A stretch of DNA of 23,159 nt, from contig DATJSH010000126.1 of assembly GCA_035504235.1 (NCBI GenBank), positions 1 to 23,159 of the forward strand, given 5' to 3'. The notes under the pieces were generated by a model. It ran no database searches, was not told where the DNA came from, and was given only the letters and a program-made list of their open reading frames with translations. This stretch comes from DATARH01 sp035504235. Its GTDB lineage: Bacteria > Pseudomonadota > Alphaproteobacteria > ATCC43930 > CGMCC-115725. Shown in pieces: positions 13,490-21,006 of the stretch (positions within the stretch are counted from its first letter, which is position 1; every line of letters starts with the position of its first letter). Both the position numbers and the translations under genes were made by a program.

Positions 13490-15322
13490 TTAAGTTCCGG
13501 GCGGAATGACCGGCAGCACCAGATAAGACGGCCGTCCGCTTTCGACGAACACCGTCGTCGTCGCGGGGCGCTTATGCGCCATCGACCCTTCCGGCTCGCC
13601 CGAGTTGGGGTTGATATCGAAATGCGGAAAGTTGCTGCCGGCGAGGTCGAGGCGCAACCGGTGGCCGCGCTTGAAGAGATTGGCGCAGGGAAACATCGCC
13701 ACCGCGACCAGATAGGGACGGCCGGGCTCGAGCGGCGTCGGCGCTTCCCACGAATCGCGGTAGCGTAGCCGAAGCACCCCTTCGCTCAGATTCATCGCGA
13801 AACCTTCGCGGTAGTCGTCGCTCGCCGGGTAGCAATCGATGAGCTTGGCATGGATATCGGCGTCCGGTCCGTCGCTTGCGACCCATAGACGGAGCTCGAT
13901 CGGCCCGGCGATTTCGAGGTCCTCGGGCAGCGGCGGGGTCTGAAAGCTCAACACGTCGGGCCGCCCGGCGAGCGGCGCATAAGGCGGCTGGCAGCCGAAA
14001 AAATTCGGGCCGGTGCGCTGGTCGTAGGCGCCGCTGTACATGACCGGCGCGCCCGAGGAAAGCGCGCCGCCGATGGTCGGCACCGGGTCGTTCGGGTCGG
14101 CGATGAAAGACAGCGCCGCGCTGCGCTCGCCGGGCCGGGCCACGAGCAGCGATCGTCCGGGGTGCAGATGGAAGCGCGTGAATTGGGTCTGCGGCAGCGG
14201 CCAGCGCTCCGCTTGGCGCCAGAACCCGCCATGGTCGAGCCGCCCGGCCGCGTTGCGCCGCGCCACGCCGTCCCCCGACCGGCCGCCGCCCATGACAAAG
14301 AGCCGCACCGCCGGTTCGCGCGTGACGCCGTTGTCGATGCCCTTCAGCCAGCAATCGAACCAGCGCCGCCGGACGGCGAAGAAATCATGGCCGAGATTGC
14401 CGTCCAGCGTCGCCGCCGGGCCGAATTCGACATCGCCGGCGAAGGACAGCGAGCGGTCGCCATGCGTCCACGGCCCGAGCACCAAGCGCACCGGGCTGTT
14501 TTTGCCCACCAGCCCGAGATAATTCTCCATCGCCGTGCGCGCGTAAGGGTCGTACCAGCCCGAGAGGTGCACCATCGGCACGTCGGCATAGCGGTCGTAA
14601 TAGCCCTCGGCGTAGATGCCCGGCTGTTTCCAGTAATCGCCGAAATTGCCGTGGCCCCACTGCTCGAACAGGTAGTCCTCGTATTCGGGCGCGGCCTTGA
14701 GCGGCGAATCGCCGCGCCGCCAAGGCATCCGCGCCATCCACGCAGCGATATCCTCGGCCTCCAGCGCGGCTTTCACCGCCGGATCCTTGGCGTCGGCGAG
14801 GGCGTTGCGGTAAGCCCAGGTCGCCTGCTTCAGGTCGAACGCGCCGCCATGGCGGATGCCGCTGCGATAGGCATTGGAGAACCCGCCGCAATCGAGGTAC
14901 TGGGCGGCGAGACCCGACGGGTCGAGGCAACCCAGCGCCATCTGCGCATGCGCCGCGTAGCTGAGGCCCATCGTCGCGATTCGGCCGTTGCACCAGGGCT
15001 GCGCGACAAGCCAGGCGCAGGTGTCGTAGCCGTCCGGCGCTTCGCTCAAGTATTTGGTGAAGCCGCCTTCCGAGCGATAGCGGCCGCGGCAATCCTGGAA
15101 GGCGACGGCATAGCCGGCATCGACAAAATAGCCCGCCACCGTTTCGCGCGAGCGCGGCGTCTGGTCGGTCGCAGTGATCTCCGAGCGGCTTGGCGCCGTT
15201 TTGTCGTAAGGGGTGCGTTCGAGGATCGCCGGGAACGGGCCGGCGCCGTCGGGACGGTAGATATCGGTCGCCAGATGCACCCCGTCGCGCGCTCGAACCA
15301 TGATGTCGCGCTCAATGATCAT
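13490..15322 (-). CDS. CocE/NonD-family serine hydrolase (X-Pro dipeptidyl-peptidase S15-like)
   Basis: This is a 610-residue hydrolase of the cocaine esterase / glutaryl acylase group. The N-terminal alpha/beta-hydrolase domain carries Ser121 (MGLSYAAHA), Asp258 (SGWYDPYARTA) and His287 (LGPWTHGD). These agree closely with Ser117, Asp259 and His287 of Rhodococcus CocE. The C-terminal part (about 420-610; PEDLEIAGPIELRLWVASDGPDADIHAKL and LAGSNFPHFDINPN) is the jelly-roll domain of the family. The elbow ends in Ala-Ala where GxSYxG is usual, a small deviation. It probably cleaves an ester or acyl-amide; the natural substrate is unknown. No signal peptide is seen. ATG 15322 has AGGA 5 nt upstream. 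It is transcribed away from the tRNA-Val gene. Confidence 0.92.
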   Translation of the reverse strand: MIIERDIMVRARDGVHLATDIYRPDGAGPFPAILERTPYDKTAPSRSEITATDQTPRSRETVAGYFVDAGYAVAFQDCRGRYRSEGGFTKYLSEAPDGYDTCAWLVAQPWCNGRIATMGLSYAAHAQMALGCLDPSGLAAQYLDCGGFSNAYRSGIRHGGAFDLKQATWAYRNALADAKDPAVKAALEAEDIAAWMARMPWRRGDSPLKAAPEYEDYLFEQWGHGNFGDYWKQPGIYAEGYYDRYADVPMVHLSGWYDPYARTAMENYLGLVGKNSPVRLVLGPWTHGDRSLSFAGDVEFGPAATLDGNLGHDFFAVRRRWFDCWLKGIDNGVTREPAVRLFVMGGGRSGDGVARRNAAGRLDHGGFWRQAERWPLPQTQFTRFHLHPGRSLLVARPGERSAALSFIADPNDPVPTIGGALSSGAPVMYSGAYDQRTGPNFFGCQPPYAPLAGRPDVLSFQTPPLPEDLEIAGPIELRLWVASDGPDADIHAKLIDCYPASDDYREGFAMNLSEGVLRLRYRDSWEAPTPLEPGRPYLVAVAMFPCANLFKRGHRLRLDLAGSNFPHFDINPNSGEPEGSMAHKRPATTTVFVESGRPSYLVLPVIPPGT

Positions 15323-15355
15323 GTTCGTCCTATGCTGTTCATTGGGCGCCGTCCC

Positions 15356-15384
15356 TTGCCCCTCGGCGGCGTTTCGGCTAATCC
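15356..15384 (+). promoter_or_regulatory. Weak candidate promoter for tRNA-Val
   Basis: TTGCCC (15356-15361) and TAATCC (15379-15384) are 17 nt apart, followed by a GC-rich discriminator (CTCGCGC), a feature common in stable-RNA promoters. Transcription would start about 17 nt before the mature tRNA. The match to consensus is poor, so this is tentative. Confidence 0.25.
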
Positions 15385-15408
15385 TCGCGCTTGAACGATC
15401 GTAACGAT

Positions 15409-15483
15409 GGGCGCGTAGCTCAGCGGGAGAGCACTACGTTGACATCGTAGGGGTCACTGGTTCAATCCCAGTCGCGCCCACCA
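15409..15483 (+). tRNA. tRNA-Val (anticodon GAC), CCA encoded
   Basis: A complete 75-nt cloverleaf is visible. The acceptor stem GGGCGCG pairs with CGCGCCC. The D arm is GCTC-AGCGGGA-GAGC. The anticodon stem CTACG/CGTAG encloses the loop TTGACAT, with GAC at 15441-15443, reading GUC and GUU codons. The T arm is ACTGG-TTCAATC-CCAGT. Discriminator A and CCA are encoded at 15480-15483. No intron or base-pair damage is seen. A T-run terminator is not obvious after it; a lipoprotein gene begins 45 nt downstream. Confidence 0.98.
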
Positions 15484-15528
15484 TCCTGTTACGGTCGGGC
15501 GCCCGGGGATGACGGAGCGGGTTTGAGC

Positions 15529-15891
15529 ATGCGGCTCGCAGCGACAGGGGCAATGGCGGTGGCGCTGGCGGCGATGCTGTCGGCGTGCGTCGCGCGAGAT
15601 GTCGAGGATCCGGCGGAGCGCGCGGTCGCGGGGGCGGCGCTGGGTTCGGCGCTCGGCACCGGGATCGGCGCAACCTTTGCGATCAATCCGGCGATCGGCG
15701 CGGTGATCGGCGCGGAGAGCGGCGCCGCGCTTGGCGCGGCCGCCGGGGTCGTGACCGCGCCGCCGGCGCCGAGTTATACGCCCGTCGCGGTGCCGGCCGA
15801 GGCTGTCATTCCCGGCTTCTACGACGGCTGGGCGCCCGGCTACGGCGCGCCGCCGACCAACCCCGAGGCGCAGCCCGCGCACGCAGGCTGA
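15529..15891 (+). CDS. Glycine-zipper outer-membrane lipoprotein
   Basis: This small lipoprotein has 120 residues. The signal peptide MRLAATGAMAVALAAM is followed by the lipobox LSAC, with Cys20 as the lipidation site. Residues about 34-75 form a glycine-zipper-like stretch (AGAALGSALGTGIGAT, then AIGAVIGAESGAALGAAAG), with small residues every third or fourth position, as in the SlyB/OsmB-like 17-kDa surface antigen and related outer-membrane lipoproteins. The C-terminus is Pro/Gly/Tyr-rich (FYDGWAPGYGAPP) and probably unstructured. ATG 15529 is chosen; the frame opens at TTG 15523. It lies 31 nt before lgt, the gene for the enzyme that would attach its lipid, and may be co-transcribed with it. 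The precise role is unknown. Confidence 0.82.
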   Translation: MRLAATGAMAVALAAMLSACVARDVEDPAERAVAGAALGSALGTGIGATFAINPAIGAVIGAESGAALGAAAGVVTAPPAPSYTPVAVPAEAVIPGFYDGWAPGYGAPPTNPEAQPAHAG

Positions 15892-15922
15892 TGCGGTGTT
15901 TGCGGCCGGTTAGCCGCTGACA

Positions 15923-16828
15923 ATGCCGCTTTTCGCCATTCCGTTTCCGGCGATCGACCCGATCGCCGTGTCGCTCGGGCCGTTCGCGGTTCGCTGGTAC
16001 GCGCTTGCCTATATCGTCGGGCTCATCATCGGCTGGCGCTATTGCCTGATTCTGGCCGACCGGCAGCCGCGGCTGATCGCGCGCAAGGAGATCGACGATT
16101 TCCTCGTCTGGGCGACCCTGGGGGTCGTGCTCGGCGGCCGCATCGGTTTCATCCTCTTCTACAACCTGCCGTTCTATGTCGATCATCCGCTGCAGATGTT
16201 CGAGCTGTGGCATGGCGGGATGTCGTTCCACGGCGGCGCGCTCGGGGTGACGGTCGCGATCATCGTGTTTTGCCGGCAGCGTAACCTGTCGATCTTCGCG
16301 CTCAGCGACATCGTCATCGAGGCGATCCCGATCGGCCTGTTCTTCGGCCGCATCGCCAATTTCATCAACGGCGAACTGTGGGGCCGGATGACCGATGTCG
16401 GCTGGGCGATCATTTATCCCGGCGGCGCGGTTCCGGCGAACCAGGTGCCGCCAAATCTGCTCGGGCTGTGCCAGAGCGTGACCTTCGCCGATGGCAGCCC
16501 CGGCTTCAATTGCCCGCGCCATCCGAGCGAGCTTTACGAGGCGGCGTGCGAGGGCCTTCTGCTGTTCCTACTGCTCCTCTATTTTGAGCGTCGCGGAACA
16601 CGACGCCGGCCGGGCATCGAGACCGGAATCTTCCTCATCGGCTATGCGATCGCCCGGATGTCGGGCGAGCTGTTCCGTCAGCCCGACATACAGCTTGGCT
16701 TCCTGTTTTCTATCGGCGGTTTCGGGGTGACGATGGGCATGCTGCTGTCGCTCCCGGTGCTCCTCGCCGGCGCGGTCGTCATCTGGTGGATGCGTCGCGA
16801 GCGGCCGGCTGTCGCGGCGCAGCGGTGA
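15923..16828 (+). CDS. lgt: Prolipoprotein diacylglyceryl transferase
   Basis: Lgt is the inner-membrane enzyme that moves diacylglycerol from phosphatidylglycerol to the lipobox cysteine, the first step of lipoprotein maturation. The 301-residue protein has about seven membrane segments. The family signature GRIANFINGELWG occupies residues 142-154. The key residues Tyr26, His103 (SFHGG), Arg143 and Glu151 fall at the same numbers as in E. coli Lgt, so the start at 15923 is well supported. No ribosome site is seen. Instead a hairpin (15902-15906 with 15913-15917) lies 6 nt before the ATG. The end overlaps the start of midA by 4 nt (GTGA), so translation is coupled. At least three predicted lipoprotein substrates are encoded in this window. 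Confidence 0.97.
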   Translation: MPLFAIPFPAIDPIAVSLGPFAVRWYALAYIVGLIIGWRYCLILADRQPRLIARKEIDDFLVWATLGVVLGGRIGFILFYNLPFYVDHPLQMFELWHGGMSFHGGALGVTVAIIVFCRQRNLSIFALSDIVIEAIPIGLFFGRIANFINGELWGRMTDVGWAIIYPGGAVPANQVPPNLLGLCQSVTFADGSPGFNCPRHPSELYEAACEGLLLFLLLLYFERRGTRRRPGIETGIFLIGYAIARMSGELFRQPDIQLGFLFSIGGFGVTMGMLLSLPVLLAGAVVIWWMRRERPAVAAQR

Positions 16829-17919
16829 ACCCGGCTGGCCTTACCGCACGGCTGGCCCGCCACATCCACGCGCACGGGCCGATGACCATCGCCGCCTTTA
16901 TGGCGATGGCGCTGCACGATCCCAAGGCAGGCTATTACGCGCGCCGCCAGCCATTGGGCGCCTCGGGCGATTTTGTCACCGCGCCTGAGATCAGCCAGAT
17001 TTTTGGCGAGCTGATCGGCCTGTGGTGCGCCGATCTGTGGCAGCATATGGGAAGCCCCGACCCAGTGATTGTCGCCGAGCTCGGGCCAGGACGCGGCGTG
17101 CTGATCGCCGATTTCCTGCGCGCCGTGTCGGGGATTGCCGGGTTTCGCCCGGCGATGCGGTTGTATCTCGTCGAGGCGAGCCCGATGCTGCGCGCCGAAC
17201 AACAGCGCCGGCTCGACGGGGCGGGCGCCGTGTGGCTCGACGATGTCGCCGGTTTGCCCGACGGACCCTTGCTACTGGTCGCCAACGAGTTCCTCGACGC
17301 GCTGCCGATCCGCCAGCTGGTGCGCGGCCCAGCGCATTGGGCCGAGCGGCTGGTCGGGGTCGACGCCGATGGCCGGCTGTGTTTCGCCAAAGGGCCGGAA
17401 TCGCCGATGCTGAGCGTCCTGGTTCCGGCCGATCGACGCGACGTGGTGCCCGACACCGTGTTTGAGATGTGCCCAGCGGCGGCGGCCCTGGCTGCGGGCG
17501 TGGCCGAACGGTTGCGCGAACAGGGCGGCGCCGCGTTGTTCGTCGATTACGGCTACACCGGAGCCACGGGAAAATCGACGCTGGCGGCGATCGGCCGGCA
17601 CCGAGCGGCGGGTATCCTCGACGCGCCGGGCACGGCCGATCTCTCGGCGCATGTCGACTTCACGGCCCTTGCGGCCGCGGCGCGCGGCGGCGGCGCCACG
17701 GTCTACGGCCCGGTGCCGCAGGGCGATTTCCTCAAAGCGCTTGGCGCCGATCTGCGGCTCCAAATCCTGCTGCGCCACGCCGCGCCCGATCAGCGCGCCG
17801 CGCTCGAAACGGGGTTGCGGCGCTTGATCGATCCCGCCGAGATGGGCACTTTGTTCCAGGTGCTGGCGATCGCCTCGCCCGGCATCCCCGCGCCGGCCGG
17901 GTTCGCTGATGGCGTATGA
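16825..17919 (+). CDS. MidA/NDUFAF7-family SAM-dependent methyltransferase
   Basis: This is a 364-residue class I methyltransferase of the DUF185 family. Human NDUFAF7 (MidA in Dictyostelium) methylates an arginine of a complex I subunit during assembly. The bacterial members are assumed to act similarly, but that is not shown here. The SAM-binding motif AELGPGRGVLIADFL covers about 84-98. The conserved N-terminal segment DPKAGYYARRQPLGASGDFVTAPE (about 32-55), and NEFLDALPIRQ in mid-protein, are family hallmarks. The GTG start at 16825 overlaps the lgt stop as GTGA, the strongest evidence for this start; a longer frame from 16786 only shadows lgt. The gene ends 10 nt before pgeF. The lgt-midA-pgeF order recurs in alphaproteobacteria. 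Confidence 0.92.
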   Translation: MNPAGLTARLARHIHAHGPMTIAAFMAMALHDPKAGYYARRQPLGASGDFVTAPEISQIFGELIGLWCADLWQHMGSPDPVIVAELGPGRGVLIADFLRAVSGIAGFRPAMRLYLVEASPMLRAEQQRRLDGAGAVWLDDVAGLPDGPLLLVANEFLDALPIRQLVRGPAHWAERLVGVDADGRLCFAKGPESPMLSVLVPADRRDVVPDTVFEMCPAAAALAAGVAERLREQGGAALFVDYGYTGATGKSTLAAIGRHRAAGILDAPGTADLSAHVDFTALAAAARGGGATVYGPVPQGDFLKALGADLRLQILLRHAAPDQRAALETGLRRLIDPAEMGTLFQVLAIASPGIPAPAGFADGV

Positions 17920-17929
17920 TGACCTTGCG

Positions 17930-18697
17930 ATGATCACCCTCGACGTGCTCGACGATTGCGACGGCGTCCGCCACCGGTTCTTTACCCGCGAGGGCGGGGT
18001 CAGCGACGGTATCTTCGCCTCGCTGAATTGCGGCTACGGCTCTGGCGACGACCCGGCGAATGTCGCCCGCAACCGCGCGATCGCCGCCGATCGGCTCGGG
18101 CTCGCCGAGGATCGGCTCATCACCTGCCACCAGATCCACAGCGCCACCGTGCTGACGGTCGAGCGGCCGTGGCGGCGCGAAGACGCGCCGCGCGCCGACG
18201 GCATGGTCACCGACCGGCCCGAAATAGCGCTCGGCGTACTCGCGGCCGATTGTGCGCCGGTGCTGTTCGCCGACCCGAAGGCGAGGGTGATCGGCGCGGC
18301 GCATGGCGGCTGGCGCGGCGCCCGCGGCGGGGTCATGGAGGCCACCGTCGCGGCGATGGCGAAGCTCGGCGCGATCCCAGCGCGCATCCGCGCCGGGATC
18401 GGCCCGTGCATCGCCCAGCAATCCTATGAAGTCGGCCCGGAATTTCCCGGCTGCTTCATCGAAACCGACCCCGAGAGCGGCGCCTTCTTCGTGCCGGCGG
18501 AGCGGCCGGAGCATTTCCGTTTCGACCTTCCCGGCTATATCGCGCATCGGCTGGCGCGGCTGGGGCTCGGCGCGGTCGCCGACGCCGCTTGCGACACCGC
18601 CGCCGACCCGGCGCGCTTCTTCAGCTATCGGCGGGCGTGCCTGGCGGGCGAGCGCGATTATGGGCGCGCGCTGGCGGCGATCAGCCTCAGCGACTAG
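17930..18697 (+). CDS. pgeF: Peptidoglycan editing factor PgeF / YfiH-LACC1 family
   Basis: This 255-residue protein is of the YfiH (DUF152) family. In E. coli the protein prevents L-Ser from being built into peptidoglycan in place of L-Ala, and homologues act on purine nucleosides. The metal site is intact: His70 (CHQIHSAT), Cys108 (LAADCAPVLF) and His125 (GAAHGGWRG), close to E. coli H71, C107 and H124. The opening GVRHRFFTREGGVSDGIFASLNCG and the end FFSYRR are also conserved. ATG 17930 gives the typical family N-terminus (MITLDVL); ATG 17909 would overlap midA by 11 nt and is an alternative. No clear ribosome site is seen for either. The TAG stop abuts the ATG of a 22-codon ORF. Confidence 0.93.
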   Translation: MITLDVLDDCDGVRHRFFTREGGVSDGIFASLNCGYGSGDDPANVARNRAIAADRLGLAEDRLITCHQIHSATVLTVERPWRREDAPRADGMVTDRPEIALGVLAADCAPVLFADPKARVIGAAHGGWRGARGGVMEATVAAMAKLGAIPARIRAGIGPCIAQQSYEVGPEFPGCFIETDPESGAFFVPAERPEHFRFDLPGYIAHRLARLGLGAVADAACDTAADPARFFSYRRACLAGERDYGRALAAISLSD

Positions 18698-18766
18698 ATG
18701 CCGTATCTCATCATGTTCGGCATCGCCTGCCTTATCGGTCTTTTGGTGACTTGCGCGCTGACGTGA
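18698..18766 (+). CDS. Possible 22-residue membrane micro-protein between pgeF and a lipoprotein gene
   Basis: The ATG directly follows the pgeF stop (TAGATG), and the TGA overlaps the GTG start of the next gene (GTGA). The predicted peptide begins MPYLIMFGIACLIGLL and ends VTCALT. It is almost wholly hydrophobic with two Cys, long enough to span a membrane once. The perfect stop/start fit on both sides suggests a translated coupling ORF that carries ribosomes from pgeF into the lipoprotein gene, a real micro-protein, or both. There is no ribosome site and no known family. Chance cannot be excluded for so short a frame. Confidence 0.4.
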   Translation: MPYLIMFGIACLIGLLVTCALT

Positions 18767-19887
18767 CCCGAGCGCTGGGGCGCCGAGCGCCGGCCGCGGT
18801 TCTGCTGGCCGTGCTTGTCGCCGCCTGTCAGCCGCTGCCGCAGCCTTTCGCCGACGACCGGCCGCCGGCGGCGTTGATCGCCGTGCCCGACAATCTCGAC
18901 ATCGCGGTCGGCCAGGTGGCGGGCGAGCCGCGCGCCACCGCCGACAAGCTGCCAAAGGCTGTCGCCCAGGAACTTGTGAAGCACAACATCGTCGCGAGCG
19001 ACGATACGGCGAGCAAGCTCAGCTATCAGCTCAACGGCCGTATCGAGGAGCACGCCGATCAGCCGGGCAAATCGGTCGTCACTGTCTTCTGGCAACTACG
19101 CGATGCGCGCGGCAACATCGTCAACGAACGTACAGACCAGCTCGCCGCGCCGACACGCGACTGGGCCGACGGCAACGATGCGCAAGTCACCCAGCTTGCC
19201 GCCGCCAGCGCCGCCGGTTTCGCGTCGTTGGTCTCGGCAGCCCAGCCGGCGCCCACGGAGGCGCCGGGGGGCGGCCGTACCCGCGTCGCGGTGCGCAAGA
19301 TCAGCGGCGCGCCGGGCGACGGCGACAATTCGCTGGCGACCTCGCTGACTGCGGTGCTGAAGCACGCGGACATCGAGCTGGTCGATGCGAAAGACGGCAA
19401 GCCCGACGTCGATGTCGATTGCGACGTCAAGCTCGACCCCATTCCGGGAAACAAGCAGCACGTCAAGATCGTCTGGCATGTCGATCGTGCGTCCGGCGGC
19501 GAGATCGGCCAGGTCGCGCAGGAAAACGACATTCCGCACGGCCAGCTCGACGGGGCATGGGGCGATATCGCCTATAGCGTCGCGATGGCGGCCGCAGACG
19601 GCATCGTCCAGCTTGTCGACCGCGCCGGGCCGGCGGGCAAAGGCGCTCCCGCCGCGACGGCTGCAGCGGCCCCCGTGCCCGCCGCCGCAAATGTCGCGAC
19701 TCCGGCCTCGATCAGCGCCGCCACCGCCGATGCGCCCAAGACGCCGCCAGTCGCCGGCAACATCGATTCGCCCGAGGTCAACCTGCCGCCGGTCAGTGTC
19801 GGGCCGGCCGACATGCCGAAGCCGTTGGAGGCGCCCCCCGATGTCCCGGTTTTGCTGCCCTATCGCGGCGTACCGATCCCGCGCTGA
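18763..19887 (+). CDS. Lipoprotein with internally duplicated domain, function unknown
   Basis: This 374-residue predicted lipoprotein has the signal peptide RRAPAAVLLAVL followed by VAAC, with Cys22 modified. Two segments, about 47-157 and 174-286, look like diverged copies of one alpha/beta unit. Each has a start strand, a helix ending in a Lys-His pair (LVKHNI; VLKHADIEL), a pair of strands with a central V-x-W (TVFWQL; KIVWHV), and a helix rich in Ala ending in LV (AAGFASLV; AAADGIVQLV). Residues 290-374 are Ala/Pro-rich and probably extended. I do not recognise the family. The GTG at 18763 overlaps the upstream micro-ORF. The neighbours (pgeF, lgt) suggest an envelope role. Confidence 0.8.
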   Translation: MTRALGRRAPAAVLLAVLVAACQPLPQPFADDRPPAALIAVPDNLDIAVGQVAGEPRATADKLPKAVAQELVKHNIVASDDTASKLSYQLNGRIEEHADQPGKSVVTVFWQLRDARGNIVNERTDQLAAPTRDWADGNDAQVTQLAAASAAGFASLVSAAQPAPTEAPGGGRTRVAVRKISGAPGDGDNSLATSLTAVLKHADIELVDAKDGKPDVDVDCDVKLDPIPGNKQHVKIVWHVDRASGGEIGQVAQENDIPHGQLDGAWGDIAYSVAMAAADGIVQLVDRAGPAGKGAPAATAAAAPVPAAANVATPASISAATADAPKTPPVAGNIDSPEVNLPPVSVGPADMPKPLEAPPDVPVLLPYRGVPIPR

Positions 19888-19915
19888 CCCGGTATTCCCG
19901 CGGCTTTAAACGCGG

Positions 19916-19944
19916 TTGATTGCCCCGGCTCGGCGTTTTATTAC
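19916..19944 (+). promoter_or_regulatory. prs: Candidate promoter for prs
   Basis: TTGATT (19916-19921) and TATTAC (19939-19944) are separated by 17 nt in the 118-nt gap before prs, giving a 5' leader of about 50 nt. A small stem CCGCG/CGCGG at 19899-19915 lies just before it but has no T-run, so a terminator for the upstream lipoprotein gene is doubtful. Each box matches consensus at four of six positions. Confidence 0.4.
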
Positions 19945-20005
19945 AGTTCCGTGCGCGTGACGCTGCGGGATCGGGCCCGACGGCGCTGTCGCCAATCGCC
20001 GGCCT

Positions 20006-20938
20006 ATGAAAATTCTCACCTGCAACGCAAATCGGCCGCTTGCCGAGGCGATTTCCGCCTATTTAAGCCTCCCGCTGACCCGCGCCAGTGTGCGCCGTTT
20101 TTCGGATATGGAGGTCTTTGTCGAGATTCAGGAGAATGTCCGCGGCGAGGATGTTTTTGTCATCCAGCCGACCTCCTATCCGGCCAATGACCACTTGATG
20201 GAGCTGCTTGTCACCCTCGATGCGCTGAAGCGCAGCTCGGCACGGCGGGTGACCGCGGTGATTCCCTATTACGGCTATGCGCGACAGGACCGGAAGACCA
20301 GCTCGCGCTCGCCGATTTCGGCCAAGCTTGTCGCCAACCTGATCACCGCTGCCGGTGCCAACCGGATGCTGACGCTGGATTTGCACGCCGCGCAGATTCA
20401 GGGTTTTTTCGATATCCCGGTCGATAATCTCTACGCCTCGCCGGTGCTGGTGAAGGACATCAAGGACAGCCATGGCAATCAGGAGCTGGTGATCGTCTCG
20501 CCCGATGTCGGCGGCGTGTTGCGGGCGCGGGATATCGCCCGCCGGCTCGATGTCGATCTGGCGATCATCGACAAGCGCCGCGAGCGCGCCGGGGTTTCCG
20601 AGGTCATGAACATCATCGGCGAAATCGACGGGCGCCACTGCATCCTCGTCGACGACATCGTCGATAGCGCCGGGACTCTGTGCAACGCGGCCGTGGCGCT
20701 GATGGATGCCGGCGCCAAGGCGGTCTACGCCTATTGCACGCATGGCGTTTTGTCGGGTGGCGCGGTGGCGCGCGTCGCGGCGTCGCCGATCGAGGAGGTG
20801 GTGTTGACCGACAGCATCGTCGCCACCGAGGCGGTGCGCTTGTCGCGCAACATTCGGCAATTGACGATCGCCCCGCTGATGGCCGAAGCGATCTTGCGAA
20901 TCAGCGAGGAACGGTCAGTCTCTAGCCTCTTCAACTGA
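20006..20938 (+). CDS. prs: Ribose-phosphate pyrophosphokinase (PRPP synthetase)
   Basis: This enzyme makes PRPP from ribose-5-phosphate and ATP, feeding purine, pyrimidine, histidine, tryptophan and NAD synthesis. The protein has 310 residues, close to the class I length of about 315. The ATP-binding YYGYARQDRK (about 88-97), the catalytic DLHAAQIQGFFDIPVDNL (125 onward, with His127), the flexible-loop KRRER (190-194) and the PRPP-binding loop DDIVDSAGT (216-224) are all intact. There is no clear ribosome site before ATG 20006. It is probably expressed from the promoter at 19916-19944. A strong terminator starts 21 nt after its stop. The gene separates the envelope cluster upstream from the translation-related genes rplY, pth and ychF. 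Confidence 0.97.
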   Translation: MKILTCNANRPLAEAISAYLSLPLTRASVRRFSDMEVFVEIQENVRGEDVFVIQPTSYPANDHLMELLVTLDALKRSSARRVTAVIPYYGYARQDRKTSSRSPISAKLVANLITAAGANRMLTLDLHAAQIQGFFDIPVDNLYASPVLVKDIKDSHGNQELVIVSPDVGGVLRARDIARRLDVDLAIIDKRRERAGVSEVMNIIGEIDGRHCILVDDIVDSAGTLCNAAVALMDAGAKAVYAYCTHGVLSGGAVARVAASPIEEVVLTDSIVATEAVRLSRNIRQLTIAPLMAEAILRISEERSVSSLFN

Positions 20939-20958
20939 ACTCGATTATATGAACGCCG

Positions 20959-20985
20959 AAACGGGCGGCGCGCCGCCCGTTTTTC
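20959..20985 (+). terminator. Intrinsic terminator between prs and rplY
   Basis: ACGGGCGGCG (20961-20970) and CGCCGCCCGT (20971-20980) are perfect inverted copies, extended by AA/TT, and followed by a short T-run (20980-20984). The stem is long and GC-rich. It lies 21 nt after the prs stop and 22 nt before the rplY start, so rplY needs either read-through or a promoter I cannot see in the remaining 22 nt. Confidence 0.85.
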
Positions 20986-21006
20986 AATGGATAGGAGTGG
21001 CCCGTT

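Noticed and set aside
14162..15394. 410-codon plus-strand frame opposite the CocE-type hydrolase
   Set aside because: The minus strand has the complete Ser-Asp-His triad and family domains; the opposite frame also runs towards the tRNA gene and has no motif.
15434..15673. Minus-strand frame containing VGATGIEPVTP
   Set aside because: This peptide is the well-known artefact of translating the antisense strand of a tRNA gene.
17732..18955. 407-codon minus-strand frame across midA and pgeF
   Set aside because: It spans parts of three well-supported plus-strand genes and shows no domain.
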